From: Zhengella mangrovi
Lineage (GTDB): Bacteria; Pseudomonadota; Alphaproteobacteria; Rhizobiales; Rhizobiaceae
Direction of reading: 5' to 3'
DNA length: 64,000 nucleotides
Assembly: GCF_002727065.1 (NCBI RefSeq)
Contig: NZ_PDVP01000013.1
Coordinates: 62,001 to 126,000, forward strand
In this document: piece after piece, positions 33,578 through 42,480 of the stretch
Position numbering within the stretch: the stretch's first letter is position 1
How the letters are laid out: each line of letters starts with the position of its first letter
Translations under genes and position numbers: made by a program
Notes under the pieces: generated by a model
The model's input: only the letters and a program-made list of their open reading frames with translations
Told to the model about the DNA's origin: nothing
Database searches by the model: none

Positions 33578-34636
33578 TCACTTTCTGCTGTGGACGTAGC
33601 GAACCAGTTCGGCCACCGCCTTGAAGAAGGCCTGCGGGATGATCTGGTCGACCTTGACAACCTTGTAGAGACTTCGGGCCAGTTCCACCCGCTCGAAGAC
33701 GGGCACGTCGTTGGCCTCCGCGATCGCACGGATGCGCAGGGCCAGGTCGTCGGTTCCCTTGGCCACGACCACCGGGGCGGCATCCCGCGCCGGATCGTAG
33801 CGCATGGCAACGGCAAAGTGGGTCGGGTTGGCGACGACCAGCGTGGCCGTCGGCACCGCGCTCATCATGCGGCTGCGCGACCGGGCCCTTGCGATCGAGC
33901 GGATGCGCGCCTTGACCATGGGGTCGCCTTCCGCCTGCTTGTGCTCTTCCTTGATTTCCTGGCGGGTCATCCGCAGGTCTTCGTACCAGAGGAAGCGCGA
34001 GGCGAAGATGTCGACCGCCGTCACGGCCGCCATGAACCCGCAGACCAGGAACAGCAGGTAGACGATGTTCGTCTCCAGCATCTGCAGCATGGCCAGCGGG
34101 TGCAGGTTCACGTAGCCGACCAGCGCCTCCATGCGGTCGCGCATGAAGAAGATCACGATCGCGAAGGCGAAGCCGATCTTCACTAGCGACTTGGCGAACT
34201 CGATGAAGCCGCGCTTGCCGAAGATCCGCGTCCATCCGCTGGCCGGCGACACGTTGGAGAACTTCGGTGCGATGCGGTCTCGCACCATGCGCGGCGCGTT
34301 CTGCGCCGTCGATGCCACGATGCCGGCAACGATGAGCACCAGGAACAGCGGCAGGATGGTCGTCATGACCGGGCTGAAGAGGGCGCTCGTCACCGCCGTG
34401 GCGTCGAGGCCGGTGTCGAGGTGGATTTCATGGGCGTGGCTCATGAAATAGGACAGCCGGTCGGTGATGATCATGGCCGAAGGCTTGGCGAACAGTGCCA
34501 TGAAGCCGGCGGCCGCGAGCAGGGAGGCAAACAGGGGCGCCTCGCGCGAGAACGCGGTCTGACCTTTCTCCAGCGCGTCGCGGATCTTCTTCTCCGTCGG
34601 CGCTTCTGTTTTGCTGTCCTTGTCGTTGTCCGCCAT
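33578..34636 (-). CDS. flhB: Flagellar export switch protein FlhB
   Basis: 352 residues. Four membrane helices in residues 30-210 and a cytoplasmic domain with the self-cleaving NPTH motif at 270-273 (VVANPTHFAVAMRYDP). Cleavage there lets FliK switch export from hook to filament proteins. Length and motif are normal. The ribosome site is weak. It follows fliG by 14 bases. In Sinorhizobium flhB also heads the end of the fliG-fliN-fliM-motA group, so the order is conserved. Confidence 0.97.
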   Translation of the reverse strand: MADNDKDSKTEAPTEKKIRDALEKGQTAFSREAPLFASLLAAAGFMALFAKPSAMIITDRLSYFMSHAHEIHLDTGLDATAVTSALFSPVMTTILPLFLVLIVAGIVASTAQNAPRMVRDRIAPKFSNVSPASGWTRIFGKRGFIEFAKSLVKIGFAFAIVIFFMRDRMEALVGYVNLHPLAMLQMLETNIVYLLFLVCGFMAAVTAVDIFASRFLWYEDLRMTRQEIKEEHKQAEGDPMVKARIRSIARARSRSRMMSAVPTATLVVANPTHFAVAMRYDPARDAAPVVVAKGTDDLALRIRAIAEANDVPVFERVELARSLYKVVKVDQIIPQAFFKAVAELVRYVHSRK

Positions 34637-34650
34637 CGTCGTTCAGACCG

Positions 34651-35646
34651 TCAGGCTGCCAGTTCGCCCGGTTCGCCAAGGCTGATCTCGCCCTTGTCGA
34701 TTTTGTCGAGCACCGCCGCGACGATCGCGCGGCGGGCATCGGCCACCGCCTGCGGATTGCCCTTGGCGCCGGACGCGAGATCGGCCTCGATCATGCGGCG
34801 GCTGCGCTGGCCGATGGCCGAGAGCACGGCCTCGCGGATGTCGTCGTTGGTGCCGCGCAGGGCGTCGGTCAGCAGGGTCGATTCCATGGCGTCGAGAATG
34901 ATCGAGCGCGCATCCTGTTCGAGGCGGACGATGTCCTCGAAGCGGAACAGCCGCGCCTTGACCGACGCGAGCTGGTTCGGCTCCACCCGCGGCTCCAGGT
35001 CGAGGAGCAGGTCGTCCAGCAGCACCCGGTCCATCTCGTTGAGCACGCTGGCCAGCCGTCCCGGCTCGTTGGCGGGGCCGGAGCTCGCCGTGCCGCCGAA
35101 CACCTGGCGCACGCTTTCCTCGATCAGCCGCGCGGCCTCGGGACGCAGGTCCTTGGCCGTCAGCATGCGGGCCACGAGGCCGGCCCGGCGCGTCTTCTCG
35201 ATCTTCTCCAGCGTCTGCGCGGTCAGCGATTCGGGCAGTCGCGACAGGATGTAGGCGGCCGCCTGTTCGTTCTCCGACGTGACATGGACGACGATTCGGT
35301 CGATGTCGGCCTTGGCAAGGATGCTCCAGACGTCTTCCTTGCTGGGTTCCGGCGCCCGTTTCTTGCTGTCGGTCAGCTCGGCGAATTCCTCTTCGCCCAG
35401 GCTCTTGATGAGCATCTGGTTCATGATGTCGGCCGAGTCCATCAGGCCGGCGCCCTGGGCGAAGTCGCCCTCGAACTCGCGGATGATGTCTTCGAGGATC
35501 TCCGGCTCGACGTTCTTGAATCCCCGCGCGATGGACAGCAGCGCCTTCAGCTCGTCCTTCTTGAAATGCTTCAGCAGTTCCGGGGCTTTCGGCGCACCGA
35601 TGGCAACCAGGATGGCGACAGCTTTCTGGGGCTTGGTCAGGTTCAT
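34651..35646 (-). CDS. fliG: Motor switch protein FliG
   Basis: 331 residues from ATG 35646; a TTG one codon earlier is less likely. It starts with MNLTKPQKAVAILVAIGAPKAPELLKHFKKDEL and keeps the middle and C-terminal domains, including EDIVRLEQDARSIILDAMESTLLTDALRGTNDDIREAVLSAIGQRSRRMIEADL, where charged residues contact MotA. It links FliF to the C-ring and converts stator force to rotation. It follows fliN by 30 bases. Confidence 0.96.
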   Translation of the reverse strand: MNLTKPQKAVAILVAIGAPKAPELLKHFKKDELKALLSIARGFKNVEPEILEDIIREFEGDFAQGAGLMDSADIMNQMLIKSLGEEEFAELTDSKKRAPEPSKEDVWSILAKADIDRIVVHVTSENEQAAAYILSRLPESLTAQTLEKIEKTRRAGLVARMLTAKDLRPEAARLIEESVRQVFGGTASSGPANEPGRLASVLNEMDRVLLDDLLLDLEPRVEPNQLASVKARLFRFEDIVRLEQDARSIILDAMESTLLTDALRGTNDDIREAVLSAIGQRSRRMIEADLASGAKGNPQAVADARRAIVAAVLDKIDKGEISLGEPGELAA

Positions 35647-35676
35647 CAAAGCGATCAGGCCTTCATGCCGGAGGGA

Positions 35677-36030
35677 TCAGTCGTTCAGGCTGTGGATCTT
35701 GATACCGAAGCTGGGCGTGTTGCCGGGAATGGCCACCAGGAAACCGGTACCGATCCGCGTCCCGTTGACGATGATGTCGACCGGGTCGCCGACCAGCTTG
35801 TTGAGCGCCACCGTCTGGCCGGGACCGAGGTTGGACAGTTCGCCGACCGTCATCTCGACGGCGCCGATGGCCACCTGCACCTTGAGCGGGATGTTCATCA
35901 GCGAACCGGGGCTGCTGGACGCGGCATCGGACCGCTCGTTCATGCCGCCGGACGGCCGCTCCGCGATCTCGCCCTTGAGCTCGCGGATCGCCTGGTCGAG
36001 ATCCTGTTCCGATTTCTCAAGCGGGGTCAT
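35677..36030 (-). CDS. fliN: Motor switch protein FliN
   Basis: 117 residues from ATG 36030, which overlaps the fliM stop (ATGA). A helical leader is followed by the SpoA domain: NIPLKVQVAIGAVEMTVGELSNLGPGQTVALNKLVGDPVDIIVNGTRIGTGFLVAI. FliN forms the base of the C-ring and binds CheY-P and FliH. Length is normal for a short FliN. Confidence 0.96.
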   Translation of the reverse strand: MTPLEKSEQDLDQAIRELKGEIAERPSGGMNERSDAASSSPGSLMNIPLKVQVAIGAVEMTVGELSNLGPGQTVALNKLVGDPVDIIVNGTRIGTGFLVAIPGNTPSFGIKIHSLND

Positions 36031-36932
36031 CGGGTCACTCCGGTATTGTTCGTTCTTGCGCCGCCGGCGCTTTCGGTGGCGTTGATCCGCACGCTCAGCA
36101 TGCCGCCGGCCTGGCCGCACTGGCCGGCGAGGATCCGGCGTCCGCCGACGCTGACGCTGCAGTCGCGCAGGCTGCTCGAGGGGATCGGGATGATGGAGCC
36201 GGGGGTCAGCCGGCCGATGTCGCGCAGTGTCATGTCATTCAGGGTCAGCAGGAACTCGGCCTTCACGCCCAGCCGCTTCAGTGCCGCGACGTTGCGCTGG
36301 GCCATTTCGGCGGTCACGGCGAGACCGTCCAGCGAAATGCCGGTCATCGCGACCGACACCGGCAGGTTGGCCTTGCCGCACCGGCCGTTGAGGCGGAAAA
36401 GGTTCGCCGGAATGCCGGTCAGCGCGGTCAGGTCCGTTGCCGGACCGGTGCCGACCGTCGGCATCGGGATTTCCCGCCCGGCGACGCCCGAGATCGTCGT
36501 CGTGAGGTTTTCCGCCAGCATGCGGAAGAAGGACAGTTCGACGCCCGTCAGCGTGGTCTTCGGCTGGTCCGGGGCCGTCGGCTCGCCGCCCATGAAGACC
36601 GTCGAGAGGCAGGAGACCAGCGCCATGTCCATCCACAGCACGCAGGTCATCTCCGGATCCGCCTCGGTACCGTAGACGGCGACCGCGCACTGCGGTCCGA
36701 GGCGCGTGTGAAGCGCGTTCAGCGTACCGGATTCGTGGGCCGAGTAGTCGAACAGCAGGTCGCCGCCGATCTCGCCTTCCAGTTCGCCGGTCATGCGCTG
36801 GGCGAGATCCTTGCCGAGTTTCTTCATGATCGCCGCGGCGTCGTTGACCTCGCCGGCGTTCACGTTTTCCTTCAGGCACTTGAGCAGAAGCTCGTCGGCG
36901 CCGGGAAGCCGTCCCCCCTGCATCGCGCTCAT
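36027..36932 (-). CDS. fliM: Motor switch protein FliM
   Basis: 301 residues. The CheC-like middle part ([33 protein letters not shown], and [16 protein letters not shown]) is followed by a C-terminal SpoA domain with [38 protein letters not shown]. The conserved N-terminal CheY-binding peptide of enteric FliM (about LSQxEIDAL) is not evident, which is common in rhizobial FliM. It overlaps motA and fliN by ATGA each, giving a tight motA-fliM-fliN-fliG series. Confidence 0.94.
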   Translation of the reverse strand: MSAMQGGRLPGADELLLKCLKENVNAGEVNDAAAIMKKLGKDLAQRMTGELEGEIGGDLLFDYSAHESGTLNALHTRLGPQCAVAVYGTEADPEMTCVLWMDMALVSCLSTVFMGGEPTAPDQPKTTLTGVELSFFRMLAENLTTTISGVAGREIPMPTVGTGPATDLTALTGIPANLFRLNGRCGKANLPVSVAMTGISLDGLAVTAEMAQRNVAALKRLGVKAEFLLTLNDMTLRDIGRLTPGSIIPIPSSSLRDCSVSVGGRRILAGQCGQAGGMLSVRINATESAGGARTNNTGVTR

Positions 36933-37795
36933 CCTGACACCGCCGGGCTGGTCGTGGTGGATTCCTCGACGGCGTCGATGGAGGGCCGGTCGTGGCCGGC
37001 GATCGCCTTGCGGCCAAATTCCAGCGCCACCTGCGGCACCGATCCGTTCATGTGCGCGATCAGGGTCTGCTTGGCGACGAAGAACTTGCGCAGTCCCTTG
37101 TCGCGCACGACCTTGATCTTCGTGGCGATCGGCCCGATGACCGCGTAGGACAGGAAGATGCCGACGAAGGTTCCCACCAGCGCCGCGCCGATCAGGCCGC
37201 CCAGAACTTCCGGCGAGCTGTTGATCTTGCCCATCGCCTTCACCACGCCCAGGACCGCCGCGACGATGCCCAGCGCCGGCAGGCCGTCGCTGACCGCCTG
37301 GAGGGCGTGGTAGGATTTCATCCGGTCATGGCGGATGGTCGAGATTTCCTCTTCCATCAGCGCCTCGATCTCGTGCGGGCGGGCGTTGCCCACGGTGATC
37401 AGGCGGCAGTAGTCACACACGAAGCCGACGAACTCGGGGTCCTGGATCGCGCCGGGATAGTTCTGGAACAGCGGCGATTCGTCCGGCGCGTCGATGTGCT
37501 TCTCGATCTCGCTCTTCGGCTTGTCCTTCATCGTCCGCAGCAGGCTGTACAGCAGGCCGAGGATTTCCAGGTAGTCCGATTCGTGCGGAACGGCGTTCTT
37601 GAGGGCTTCCATCACGCCCTTGCCGGAGTCTTTCACCACGTACAGCGGGTTGGCGACCAGGAACGTGCCCAGTGCCGCGCCGCCGATGATGACGAACTCC
37701 CACGGCTGCGCCAGCACTTCGATATGGCCACCCATGGCCATGAAGCCGCCGAGCACGCAGCCCAGGGTCACGATCAAACCTACGATGATGCCCAC
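36929..37795 (-). CDS. motA: Flagellar stator protein MotA
   Basis: 288 residues from GTG 37795, chosen because GAAGGGG lies just before it and the product then begins [24 protein letters not shown] as in other MotA. The longer frame to 37891 would run through the candidate promoter. Four membrane helices and a cytoplasmic loop with conserved charged residues; [25 protein letters not shown] is the last helix pair. It is first of the operon motA-fliM-fliN-fliG-flhB-unknown. Confidence 0.96.
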   Translation of the reverse strand: MGIIVGLIVTLGCVLGGFMAMGGHIEVLAQPWEFVIIGGAALGTFLVANPLYVVKDSGKGVMEALKNAVPHESDYLEILGLLYSLLRTMKDKPKSEIEKHIDAPDESPLFQNYPGAIQDPEFVGFVCDYCRLITVGNARPHEIEALMEEEISTIRHDRMKSYHALQAVSDGLPALGIVAAVLGVVKAMGKINSSPEVLGGLIGAALVGTFVGIFLSYAVIGPIATKIKVVRDKGLRKFFVAKQTLIAHMNGSVPQVALEFGRKAIAGHDRPSIDAVEESTTTSPAVSG

Positions 37796-37825
37796 GTTGA
37801 ACCCCTTCGCATCCGTCTGGGGCCA

Positions 37826-37854
37826 GATGTATCCGGGCATGCTTGCGTGAGCCT
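37826..37854 (-). promoter_or_regulatory. Candidate FtcR-dependent promoter of motA
   Basis: On the minus strand: CACGCAAG, ten bases, TACATC (37831-37826). Halves AGGCTCA and AGCATGC, 11 apart. It has A in place of the first G of the core. TA is 36 bases before the motA GTG. It is back to back with the site at 37880. Confidence 0.52.
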
Positions 37855-37879
37855 GGTTTCCCCGTCCGGGCCACGCGAT

Positions 37880-37908
37880 AGCCTGGCGCAAGGCTGGGCG
37901 CCTAAAGC
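37880..37908 (+). promoter_or_regulatory. Candidate FtcR-dependent promoter of the DUF1217-flgF-fliI operon
   Basis: Direct repeat AGCCTGG (37880) and AGGCTGG (37891) around GGCGCAAG, then TAAAGC (37903-37908). TA is 30 bases before the ATG at 37933. Almost the same as the flgE site. Confidence 0.66.
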
Positions 37909-37932
37909 TTGGATGATGCAGGAGGCGCGCCC

Positions 37933-38709
37933 ATGCTCAGCACCTATGTGCAATACAACATGATCGCAAAGAACATGGATCGGTCGGTGGAGGCCGTGAA
38001 TCGGGATCCCGTCGTCAGCCGCGATACCGAATACTATCTCTCCCATATCACCGAGGTGAACTCGGTCGACGAATTCGTCTCCGACACCCGGTTGTTCACC
38101 TACGCGATGAAGGCCTTCGGTCTCTCCGACATGACATTCGCCAAGGCGTTCATGACCAAGGTCCTCGACGAGGGCCACGATGACAAGGAAGCCTTCGTCA
38201 ACCAGCTCGCCGACACGCGCTACGTCGATTTCGCCAAGACCTTCGACTTCAAGCGCTACGGCGCCACCGCGACGACCTTTACGCGGGCGCAGACCGGCGT
38301 GGTCGACAAGTACGTCCGCCAGACGCTGGAGGAGAACGCCGGCCAGACCAACGACGCCGTCCGCCTCGCGCTTTACTTTGAACGCAAGGCACCGGAGATC
38401 ACCAGCGTCACGGACATCCTCGCCGACAAGGCCCTGTTTACCGTGGTTCGCACCAACCTCGGTCTTCCGACCAGCTTCTCGATGCTCGACATCGATCGCC
38501 AGATTTCCATCCTCAAGGACAAGGTGGACCTGAAGGAGTTTTCCGATCCCGAGGCGGTGGCCAAGCAGATCGAGCGCTTCTCCGCGATGTGGGACGCCCA
38601 GAACCCCGACCAGACGACGGCCTCGACGATCGGGCTGCTCTTCAACAATTCCGCCAGCACGGGCATCTCGTCCGACCTGATGATGGCCATCCAGACACTG
38701 AAGCGGTAG
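37933..38709 (+). CDS. DUF1217 flagellar-cluster protein
   Basis: 258 residues from ATG 37933 with a strong AGGAGG. Helical, with [48 protein letters not shown] and repeated FxKTFDFxxYG patterns, the signature of DUF1217 proteins found beside flgF in rhizobia. No signal peptide. The function is unknown; constant linkage to flgF-fliI implies a role in rod or export. It is first gene of the long plus-strand operon ending with fliP. Confidence 0.88.
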   Translation: MLSTYVQYNMIAKNMDRSVEAVNRDPVVSRDTEYYLSHITEVNSVDEFVSDTRLFTYAMKAFGLSDMTFAKAFMTKVLDEGHDDKEAFVNQLADTRYVDFAKTFDFKRYGATATTFTRAQTGVVDKYVRQTLEENAGQTNDAVRLALYFERKAPEITSVTDILADKALFTVVRTNLGLPTSFSMLDIDRQISILKDKVDLKEFSDPEAVAKQIERFSAMWDAQNPDQTTASTIGLLFNNSASTGISSDLMMAIQTLKR

Positions 38710-38714
38710 GCGCC

Positions 38715-39437
38715 ATGCAAGTAGGAACCTATGTCGGCCTGTCCTCGCAGATGGCCATCGAGCGGCGGCTCGATACGCTCGCCGACAACGTCGCCAATTC
38801 CGGCACGGTCGGCTTCCGTGCCCAGCGCATCCAGTTTCACGAGGCGGTCCAGGGCACCGGCCAGGATGCCACGGCCTATGTCGTGGAAGGCAAGACCTAT
38901 ATCGACGACACGTCCGGCGCCTTCCGGCAGACCGGCAACCCGCTCGATTTCGCCATTCGGGGCAAGGGCTGGTTCGCCGTCAATTCCAGCATCGGCATGG
39001 TGCTGACGCGCGACGGCCGGTTCTCGGTCGATCCGGCCGGCCAGCTCGTCAACATCGATGGCGATCCCGTGCTCGATGCCGGCGGCGCCCCGGTTCTGAT
39101 CAACCCCGCTGCCGGCGAGGTGACGGCCAGCAAGGACGGCCTGCTTTACCAGAACAACCGGCTTGTCGGCTCGCTCGGTCTCTACGAGTTCGACACCACG
39201 GGGGAAGTGAAACGCTACGGCGCTTCGGGCGTCATCCCGTCGACCCAGCCGACGCCGGTCGTCGACCGCATGGATGTCGGCACCGTGCAGGGGTTCCTCG
39301 AGGATTCCAACGTCAACCCGGTTCATGAAATGACCCGGCTGATCATGCTGCAGCGGACCTTCGACAGCGTCGCTTCGCTGATCAAGGATTCCGACAGCTC
39401 CCTCAACAGCGCCGTGCAGCTTCTCGGCGGCAAGTAA
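38715..39437 (+). CDS. flgF: Proximal rod protein FlgF
   Basis: 240 residues. N-terminal MQVGTYVGLSSQMAIERRLDTLADNVANSGTVGFRAQRIQF and C-terminal GFLEDSNVNPVHEMTRLIMLQRTFDSVASLI are the rod helix motifs; FAIRGKGWFAV is the central turn found in FlgF/FlgG. Size fits FlgF. It follows the DUF1217 gene by five bases and precedes fliI by five. Confidence 0.94.
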   Translation: MQVGTYVGLSSQMAIERRLDTLADNVANSGTVGFRAQRIQFHEAVQGTGQDATAYVVEGKTYIDDTSGAFRQTGNPLDFAIRGKGWFAVNSSIGMVLTRDGRFSVDPAGQLVNIDGDPVLDAGGAPVLINPAAGEVTASKDGLLYQNNRLVGSLGLYEFDTTGEVKRYGASGVIPSTQPTPVVDRMDVGTVQGFLEDSNVNPVHEMTRLIMLQRTFDSVASLIKDSDSSLNSAVQLLGGK

Positions 39438-39442
39438 GGCTC

Positions 39443-40819
39443 ATGACGGCGACGCTGGATCACCTGGAGGCGATGACCCGCTCGCTCGAAGCGAGCATCC
39501 TCCGCGGCGGCTACGTCGATTCCGTCTCGGCCGGTTTCTACCGCGTCCGTGGCCTGGAGACCGATGTCGCGCTAAACGACACGGTCTGGGCGGAAAGCGG
39601 CGGCGAGCGCCACTGGGGCAAGGTCATCCGCATCGATCCGGATGCCGTGATCGTGGCACCGTACAAGACGGTCCAGTCGCTGCGCCGCGGCGATGTCGTC
39701 CTGGCGGCGGGACGGTCGCACGCACCGCGTCCCAACATGGCCTGGCTCGGCCGCGTCCTCGATGCCCTTGGCGAACCGGTCGATGGCGGCGGCGCGATCC
39801 CGGTGCTACCCGAGCGCCGCAACGGCCCGCGCATCGTGCCGGCGCTCGACCGGGCCCGCGTCGATGCGCCTTTCCAGACCGGCGTCAACGTGGCCGATGT
39901 CTTCACGCCGCTGTGCTATGGCCAGCGTATCGGCATCTTCGCCGGTTCCGGCGTCGGCAAGTCCACGCTTTTGTCCATGTTCGCCCGCTCCGATGCCTTC
40001 GACGTGGCGGTCATCGCCCTTGTCGGCGAACGCTCGCGCGAGGTGCGGGAATTCCTCGAGGATACGGTCGGTCCGGAGTCGCTTGCGCGCACCGTCACCA
40101 TCGTCGCCACCAGCGACGAGAGCGCGATGATGCGCTGTTCCGCCCCCGTCATGGCCATGGACGCCGCCGAGTATTTCCGCGATCGCGGCATGCGGGTGCT
40201 GGTCATGGTCGATTCGGTCACCCGCTACGCCCACGCCCTTCGTGAGGTCGGCATCGCGCTTGGCGAACCGCCCATCGCCCGCGGCTATCCGCCTTCCGTC
40301 TTCGCCGCCCTGCCGCAGCTGATGGAACGGGCCGGTCCGGGGCGCGAGGATTCCGGCTCGATCACGGCGATCGCGACGGTGCTCGTCGATGGCGACGATC
40401 ACAACGAGCCGGTCGCTGACACCATGCGCGGCATCCTCGACGGCCACCTCGTCCTCGATCGCCATATTGCCGACCAGGGACGCTTCCCCGCGGTCAACAT
40501 CCTGGCGTCCCTGTCGCGCCTCGCACTGCGTGTCTGGACCGACGAGCAGCGCCTGTTCGTCACCGAGTTGCGCGGCCTCATGGCCCGATACGAGGAGACC
40601 CGGGAGATCCGGATGCTGGGCGGCTGGATGCGCGGTGCCGATCCCGCGCTCGACCAGGCCGTCGATCTCGTTCCGGTCATCTACGACGCGATGAAACAGG
40701 GGCCGCACGACCCGCTGAGCCAGGATCCGTTCGGCGACCTGGCCCGCCGGCTCAAGGAACGCCAGCGCCAGGCGCAGCAGCCGGACGCCGCCCCGCAACA
40801 GAACCATGGAGAGAATTGA
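39443..40819 (+). CDS. fliI: Flagellum-specific ATPase FliI
   Basis: 458 residues. Walker A AGSGVGKST at 167-175, Walker B VLVMVDSVTRYAHA, and ARGYPPSVFAALPQLMERAGPG, all typical of FliI/beta-F1-type ATPases. It forms a hexamer at the export gate and is regulated by FliH and stimulated by FliJ. Candidates for these partners in the window are the genes at 27050 and 19189. The stop is one base before the next start. Confidence 0.97.
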   Translation: MTATLDHLEAMTRSLEASILRGGYVDSVSAGFYRVRGLETDVALNDTVWAESGGERHWGKVIRIDPDAVIVAPYKTVQSLRRGDVVLAAGRSHAPRPNMAWLGRVLDALGEPVDGGGAIPVLPERRNGPRIVPALDRARVDAPFQTGVNVADVFTPLCYGQRIGIFAGSGVGKSTLLSMFARSDAFDVAVIALVGERSREVREFLEDTVGPESLARTVTIVATSDESAMMRCSAPVMAMDAAEYFRDRGMRVLVMVDSVTRYAHALREVGIALGEPPIARGYPPSVFAALPQLMERAGPGREDSGSITAIATVLVDGDDHNEPVADTMRGILDGHLVLDRHIADQGRFPAVNILASLSRLALRVWTDEQRLFVTELRGLMARYEETREIRMLGGWMRGADPALDQAVDLVPVIYDAMKQGPHDPLSQDPFGDLARRLKERQRQAQQPDAAPQQNHGEN

Positions 40820-40820
40820 A

Positions 40821-41294
40821 ATGCGCATCCTGTTCCAGGACCTCGGATGGAAGGCCTCCGGCGCCGCCCTGTCGGCGGTCTGCGGCGCACTTCCTTTCTA
40901 TATCTACTACCACCAGAACGAGTTCTCCCCGCCGCAGATGCATTTCACCGGGGTTGTCGCCGAAGTCGCCGAGAAGGAGGATCGCACGGCCCGCTTCGAG
41001 AGCCTTGGCGCGTCCGGGCAGGTCACCGTGGTCGACGGCGTGGCCACGGGTACGGCGACGCCGACCGAGGAGCCGAAGCCGATCGGCGACCAGCCCTATC
41101 CCGGCGATGTGCAGGCCCTGCGCCTCCTGTCGGTATCGGCCAATTCGGCGCTGGTCGTCGATGGCGCGGTCGTCCAGCTCGTGCGTGTCGGCTCGCAGCT
41201 CTCCAACGGTGCCCGCGTCGAGGCGATCCGCACTTCCGCAAACGGCGGCGAACTGGTCACCAGCACCGGGCAGGTCCTCTCGGCGGTGCGCTGA
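40821..41294 (+). CDS. Anchored protein with PilP/GspC-like end, unknown
   Basis: 157 residues from ATG 40821 (GGAGA eight bases before); an ATG at 40806 overlapping fliI is less likely. One membrane helix at about residues 10-31. After a variable linker, the end reads LRLLSVSANSALVVDGAVVQLVRVGSQLSNGARVEAIRTSANGGELVTSTGQVLSAV. Its strand pattern, with a value-of-level glycine turn, resembles the HR domain of GspC/PilP proteins. Rhizobial clusters have an unknown gene between fliI and flgB. Function unknown; a periplasmic link to the rod is conceivable. Confidence 0.68.
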   Translation: MRILFQDLGWKASGAALSAVCGALPFYIYYHQNEFSPPQMHFTGVVAEVAEKEDRTARFESLGASGQVTVVDGVATGTATPTEEPKPIGDQPYPGDVQALRLLSVSANSALVVDGAVVQLVRVGSQLSNGARVEAIRTSANGGELVTSTGQVLSAVR

Positions 41295-41308
41295 CAAGGC
41301 TTCCGACA

Positions 41309-41337
41309 AGCTACGCACAAGTCGAATCGCCTAGCCA
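41309..41337 (+). promoter_or_regulatory. Candidate FtcR-dependent promoter of flgB
   Basis: Core CGCACAAG (41314-41321), ten bases, TAGCCA (41332-41337). Halves AGCTACG (41309) and AGTCGAA (41320); ACAAG itself is repeated 11 bases apart. TA is 28 bases before flgB. An internal promoter within the long operon. Confidence 0.6.
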
Positions 41338-41359
41338 TCGAAGGGAGAAAGGTGAAAAG

Positions 41360-41740
41360 ATGCAGATCCTTCCCTTGCTGAACATGGCGCACCAGCAGGC
41401 GACCTGGCTTTCCGCCCGGCAGTCCGCGGTGGCGACCAACATCGCCAACGCCAACACGCCCGATTTCAAGGCGCGCACGGTCACGCCGTTCGAGGTCTAC
41501 CTCAACGGATCGGGGCGCGATCTTGCCGTCACGCAACCCGATCACCTTCTCTCGTCCGGTGAGAAGGCCTCGTCGGCGCGCGCCGGCCGCGGTGCCGACT
41601 ACTCCATCTTCAAGACGGCCAAGCCCGTCGTGCTGGAAACCGAACTGCTCAACCAGACCGAACTGCGCAACGACTACGAGCTGAACACGGCCATCGTGAA
41701 GTCGTTCCACCGCATGTTCATGTCCGTGGCGAAAGGATAG
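41360..41740 (+). CDS. flgB: Proximal rod protein FlgB
   Basis: 126 residues. [39 protein letters not shown] is the rod N-terminal motif; the C-terminal helix is [23 protein letters not shown]. FlgB is the first rod subunit and stays inside the basal body. It has a good ribosome site (AAGGGAG / AAAGGTG) and, as the candidate site shows, perhaps its own promoter. It is two bases from flgC. Confidence 0.95.
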   Translation: MQILPLLNMAHQQATWLSARQSAVATNIANANTPDFKARTVTPFEVYLNGSGRDLAVTQPDHLLSSGEKASSARAGRGADYSIFKTAKPVVLETELLNQTELRNDYELNTAIVKSFHRMFMSVAKG

Positions 41741-41742
41741 GC

Positions 41743-42159
41743 ATGGATCCGCTTTCCGCCTCCCTCAACGTTGCCTCGTCGGGCCTGCACGCGCAGTCGA
41801 CCCGGCTGCGCGTCGTTTCCGAGAACATCGCCAATTCCGCCTCGACCTCGCTGCAGGCCGGCGGCGATCCCTACACGCGCAAGACGATCACCTTCGCCGA
41901 GGAGGTCTCGCGCGCCATGCCCGTGTCCAAGGTTCGCGTGGCCCAGATCGGCCGCGACGGGGCTGACTTCCCGCTCGAACTGGACCCGGGCAACGTGGCC
42001 GCCGACGCCAACGGCTACGTCAAGCTTCCAAACGTCAACGTGCTGGTCGAAATGGCCGACATGCGCGAGGCGAACCGGTCCTACGAGGCCAATATCCAGG
42101 TCATGCGGCAGGTGCGCGAGCTCGTGTCGATGACCATCGGACTGCTGGGGCAGAACTGA
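41743..42159 (+). CDS. flgC: Proximal rod protein FlgC
   Basis: 138 residues, normal length. [24 protein letters not shown] and [33 protein letters not shown] are the FlgC signature ends. It forms the rod with FlgB, FlgF and FlgG. Its last base is the first of the fliE ATG. Confidence 0.95.
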   Translation: MDPLSASLNVASSGLHAQSTRLRVVSENIANSASTSLQAGGDPYTRKTITFAEEVSRAMPVSKVRVAQIGRDGADFPLELDPGNVAADANGYVKLPNVNVLVEMADMREANRSYEANIQVMRQVRELVSMTIGLLGQN

Positions 42160-42470
42160 TGGCCGATCCCGTTTCCGCAATTTCCGCCCTCGCGCTGCCG
42201 GTCACCGGCGAGATCGGCAAGACCCTGTCGTCTGCCGACGCGGAGAAGGCTGCCGCGACCTTCGGCGCTGCGCTGAAGAGCGCCGGCGAGAACTTCGCCG
42301 GCACCATGGCCGAGGGCGACCGCATGGCGCTGCGCGGCATCATCGGCAATGCCGGCCCCCGCGAGGTGGTCGATGCCGTGATGACGGCCGAGCAGACACT
42401 GCAGGCCGCCGTGGCGATCCGCGACAAGATCGTCTCGGCCTACCTGGAAATCAGCCGGATGAGCATTTGA
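42159..42470 (+). CDS. fliE: MS-ring/rod junction protein FliE
   Basis: 103 residues, helical. Its end [46 protein letters not shown] is the FliE family signature. FliE joins the FliF ring to the rod and is the first substrate of the export apparatus. Overlaps flgC by one base and lies ten bases before flgG. Confidence 0.94.
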   Translation: MADPVSAISALALPVTGEIGKTLSSADAEKAAATFGAALKSAGENFAGTMAEGDRMALRGIIGNAGPREVVDAVMTAEQTLQAAVAIRDKIVSAYLEISRMSI

Positions 42471-42480
42471 GGAACACGCC

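Noticed and set aside
37796-37891. 32-residue N-terminal extension of MotA
   Set aside because: It would place the start within the candidate promoter and lacks similarity to MotA, whereas GTG 37795 has a ribosome site and gives the normal N-terminus.
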